Assembly (NCBI GenBank): GCA_013285505.1
Contig: CP053450.1
Coordinates: 1,472,796-1,536,795 of the forward strand
Origin: Planctomycetota bacterium
GTDB lineage: Bacteria; Planctomycetota; Phycisphaerae; Phycisphaerales; UBA1924
Direction of reading: 5' to 3'
Length of the DNA stretch: 64,000 bases
Shown: in pieces, positions 61,833 to 64,000 of the stretch
How positions within the stretch are numbered: position 1 is the stretch's first letter
How the letters are laid out: each line of letters begins with the position of its first letter
Program-made: the position numbers and the translations under genes
Notes under the pieces: model-generated
Seen by the model: only the letters and a program-made list of their open reading frames with translations
Databases searched by the model: none
What the model was told of the DNA's origin: nothing

Positions 61833-62864
61833 CCCTCTCCCCGACACCACCACGGCACCCGCGCACGCAGAAGCACATCCCTGCTCCTCGCGACCTGCGC
61901 CGCCGCACCAGCCGCCCTCGCCCAGTCCCCCTTCGCCGCGACGGTCCTCGACTACCGCCCCGCCCCCGGCCAGTTCGTGCAGGTCTCCGACCTCAGCGAT
62001 CCTGCGCGCGGCTCGGCCCGCCCATCGGCGGCGGCACGCTCGACGGTAACGACACCAAGGCCGTCACCCTCGGCGGCTTCGGGGGCTCCATCACCCTCGC
62101 CTTCGACCGCCCCGTCCGCGACGACCCGCACAACCCGCTCGGCCTCGACTGCATCGTCTTCGGCAACGCCTTCTGGCACAACGCCGACCCCAACCGCCGC
62201 TGGGCCGAGCCCGCCACAATCGAGATCTCCCGCGACACCAACCACAACGGCCTCGCCGACGACCCGTGGTACCTCATCCCCGGCACCCACCTGCCCGACC
62301 CCGTCGCCACATGGCAGCCACAGACCTGGGACGACGACACCAACGACACCACCTTCCCGCCCTCTCTCGCCTCGTGGCTCCCCCCCGGCGAGAGCGGCAC
62401 CTGGCAGACCTGGTCCTTCCGCCTCCCCGCCGACCCCTTCGAGACATCCCTGATCCTCGACAACCCGCACGGACAGTTCGCCACCACCGAGGGCATCCGC
62501 GGCTACGCCGACTGCTCGCCCACCCTCCTCCTCGGTGATCTCAACGCCGACAACGCCATCGACGATCCCGACGCCGACCCGGCGGTCTTCTACACCACCC
62601 CCGACAACCCGTTCCGTGTCGGCGTCGATCCCGGCAGTGGGGGGGGCGACGCCTTCGACATCGCCTGGGCGATCGACCCCGCCACCGGCGAGCCCGCTAA
62701 CCTCCGGTCCTTCGACTTCATCCGCATCACCAACGCGACCAACGCCCTGTTCGGCCCCTTCGGCGAACGCTCCGCCGAACTCTGCGCCGTCGCCGATGTG
62801 GCCCCCCGCCTCACACCCGGCGACCTGCGCGCGCCGCGCTCCCGCGGAGGTCCGCAGGCCATGA
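61830..62864 (+). CDS. Large secreted surface protein of the riboswitch locus (frameshifts)
   Basis: About 344 residues. GTG 61830 is the only good start; a signal peptide follows ('[18 protein letters not shown]'). After GCGGCTC (62008-62014) the main frame reads '[20 protein letters not shown]', '[20 protein letters not shown]', '[20 protein letters not shown]', '[20 protein letters not shown]' and '[19 protein letters not shown]'. The pattern is a beta-sandwich with Asp/Asn calcium loops. As read the frame passes into the next gene; a further shift near 62830 would end it at TGA 62864, overlapping the next ATG. Similar proteins are known to me only as hypothetical surface proteins. Confidence 0.65.
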
Positions 62865-63797
62865 CTCACCGCCACACCCGCTCGACAGAGCGTTCCGTTC
62901 GGTGTGTTTGCCCCGCCCGCCGCGGCTGCGCGACCCTGCGCCGCGCCTTCACACTCATCGAACTCCTCGTCTGCACCGCCATCATCGCGATGCTCATCGG
63001 CATCCTGCTCCCCTCGCTCCGCGCCGCCCGCGAGACCGGCCGCACCGCGGTCTGTCTCTCCAACCAGCGCCAGCTCGCCACCGCCCTCCATCTCTACGCC
63101 AACGCCAACGACGACCACGCCGCCCCCGGCGCACCCGACTATCGCGCCAACCTCACCCGCTGGCACGGCACGCGCGCGCGCACCAGTGACCCCTTCCGAG
63201 CGGTCGACGCCCCCCTCACGCCCTACCTCACGTCCGGCTCGGCCTCCCCCGACGCCCCCTCGGCCGCCATCCGCACCTGCCCGACGTTCGCCGGCACCCT
63301 CGCCGGGCTCGAAGAGTCCGGCCGCGGCTTCGAGCGGCTCCGCCGGCGGCTACGGCTACAACAACGCCTTCCTCGGCGTCGCCCTCGTCCGCGACACCCC
63401 TATCGACAACCACCCCACCTGGCGCGTCCGCGACGACCGCACCGGCGCCCGTCTGGCCCGGTTCGCCACGCCCGGCACCACCCTCGCCTTCGCCGACACC
63501 GCCTTCCCCGACGGCCTCGCGCCGGACCGCGTCGTCGAGTACAGCTTCGCCGAACCCCGGTTCCACCCCCAGTTCGGCGAGGGCGACTCCGGCTTCCGCA
63601 CCGATCCCTCGCTCCACTTCCGCCACGCCAACCACCGCGTGGTCGCCGTCTGGCTCGACGCCCACGCCGATGCGCGCGCGCGCACGCACTCGTGGTCCAG
63701 CGGCCTCTACAATCCCTCGCCCGAGTCGGTCGGTCTCGGCTGGTTCGGCGAGGACGACTCCAACGCCCTCTTCGACTTTGACGCAGGAGGTCGATAG
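62861..63797 (+). CDS. Prepilin-type N-terminal protein of the riboswitch locus (one frameshift)
   Basis: About 311 residues from ATG 62861 (GGAGG upstream, ATGA overlap). After a 27-residue basic leader comes '[20 protein letters not shown]' and a helix, the class III signal. The body ('[19 protein letters not shown]') is the large pseudopilin-like family. At GCGGCTC (63334-63340) the frame breaks; restored it reads '[20 protein letters not shown]' and '[20 protein letters not shown]', the H-X9-DG-type end, up to TAG 63797. It probably assembles on a T2SS-like fibre. Confidence 0.82.
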
Positions 63798-63798
63798 C

Positions 63799-64000
63799 GT
63801 GCCCACCGTCGAACGCTGCATCTGCTACGACATCAGCTTCGCCGAGCTGAAGGAGATCGCCGACAAGATTGAGGCTGATCTCGAGACGCTCTCGGCCCGC
63901 ACCGGTTGTTGCACCGGCTGCGGCATGTGCAAGCCCTACGTCGAGCTGATGCTCAAGACCGGACGCACGAGCTTTCCATTGTTGCCCGTCGCCGAGCTGC
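63799..64000 (+). CDS. BFD-like [2Fe-2S]-binding protein, cut by the window edge
   Basis: GTG 63799 with AGGAGG 8 bases before, one base after the prepilin-like gene. The 67 visible codons read 'VERCICYDISFAELKEIADK' and 'RTGCCTGCGMCKPYVELMLK': Cys-x-Cys and Cys-Cys-x2-Cys-x2-Cys groups as in bacterioferritin-associated ferredoxins and NifU-like [2Fe-2S] domains. It may reduce a corrinoid or store iron; the C-terminus is missing. Confidence 0.8.
   Translation, partial: MPTVERCICYDISFAELKEIADKIEADLETLSARTGCCTGCGMCKPYVELMLKTGRTSFPLLPVAEL

Overview
The window is high-GC DNA that most probably comes from a planctomycete of the Phycisphaerae lineage, perhaps a metagenome-assembled genome. The support is indirect but consistent: two prepilin-type N-terminal proteins, secreted proteins ending in a Pro/Ala segment, a hydrophobic stretch and an Arg cluster (PEP-CTERM-like sorting tails), a secreted protein with dockerin-like 'DLNGD..VNTQDVL' repeats, an ECF sigma factor paired with a Ser/Thr kinase, TAT-exported sugar enzymes, and a complete type II secretion (T2SS) operon. 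About twenty genes, including the essential rpoC, carry single-base frameshifts while many long neighbours are intact. Most are probably sequence errors, so those genes are annotated over their full extent.

Layout. 1-6.9 kb: truncated pseudopilin, CHRD protein, a structured non-coding stretch, an orphan mraZ with its operator inside the promoter, flavin reductase-like protein, lipoprotein, glycosyltransferase and amidohydrolase. 7-19.5 kb: secreted TPR protein, then rplK-rplA-rplJ-rplL-rpoB-(unknown small gene)-rpoC. 19.5-25.5 kb: TPR-sulfotransferase, sialate O-acetylesterase, metallo-beta-lactamase-fold hydrolase, lipoprotein. 25.5-29 kb: a TAT-exported glycosylasparaginase interrupted in frame by a REP-like element, then a repeat-rich island bounded by inverted 26-bp repeats and carrying a SUKH-like gene and a lipoprotein. 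29-33 kb: dockerin-like protein, DUF305, CsbD, fused MsrB-MsrA, tRNA-Thr(CGT).

33.1-43.3 kb: an unbroken T2SS operon (D-E-F-G-H-I-J-K-C-L-M-like plus a TPR lipoprotein) with 4-base start/stop overlaps throughout. This machine is the likely exporter for the many secreted proteins here. 43.4-47 kb: Ser/Thr kinase with its ECF sigma factor, a secreted unknown and a PilZ protein. 47.4-54.2 kb: a GCS2-like ligase fused to CBS domains, overlapping an aspartoacylase-like amidohydrolase, then an S9 peptidase. 54.2-60.1 kb: TAT-exported sugar isomerase-like protein, unknown secreted protein, DUF1801 protein with a histone-H1-like tail, and the TrkA-TrkH potassium system.

60.2-64 kb: a well-formed cobalamin riboswitch, with its own promoter, precedes a tightly spaced run of exported proteins: a predicted beta-propeller with a sorting tail, a large surface protein, a prepilin-like protein and the start of a [2Fe-2S] (BFD-like) protein. 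This looks like a B12-controlled cell-surface corrinoid acquisition locus of a kind not described for the better known BtuB/BtuG systems. It is the most interesting element of the window and continues past its right end.
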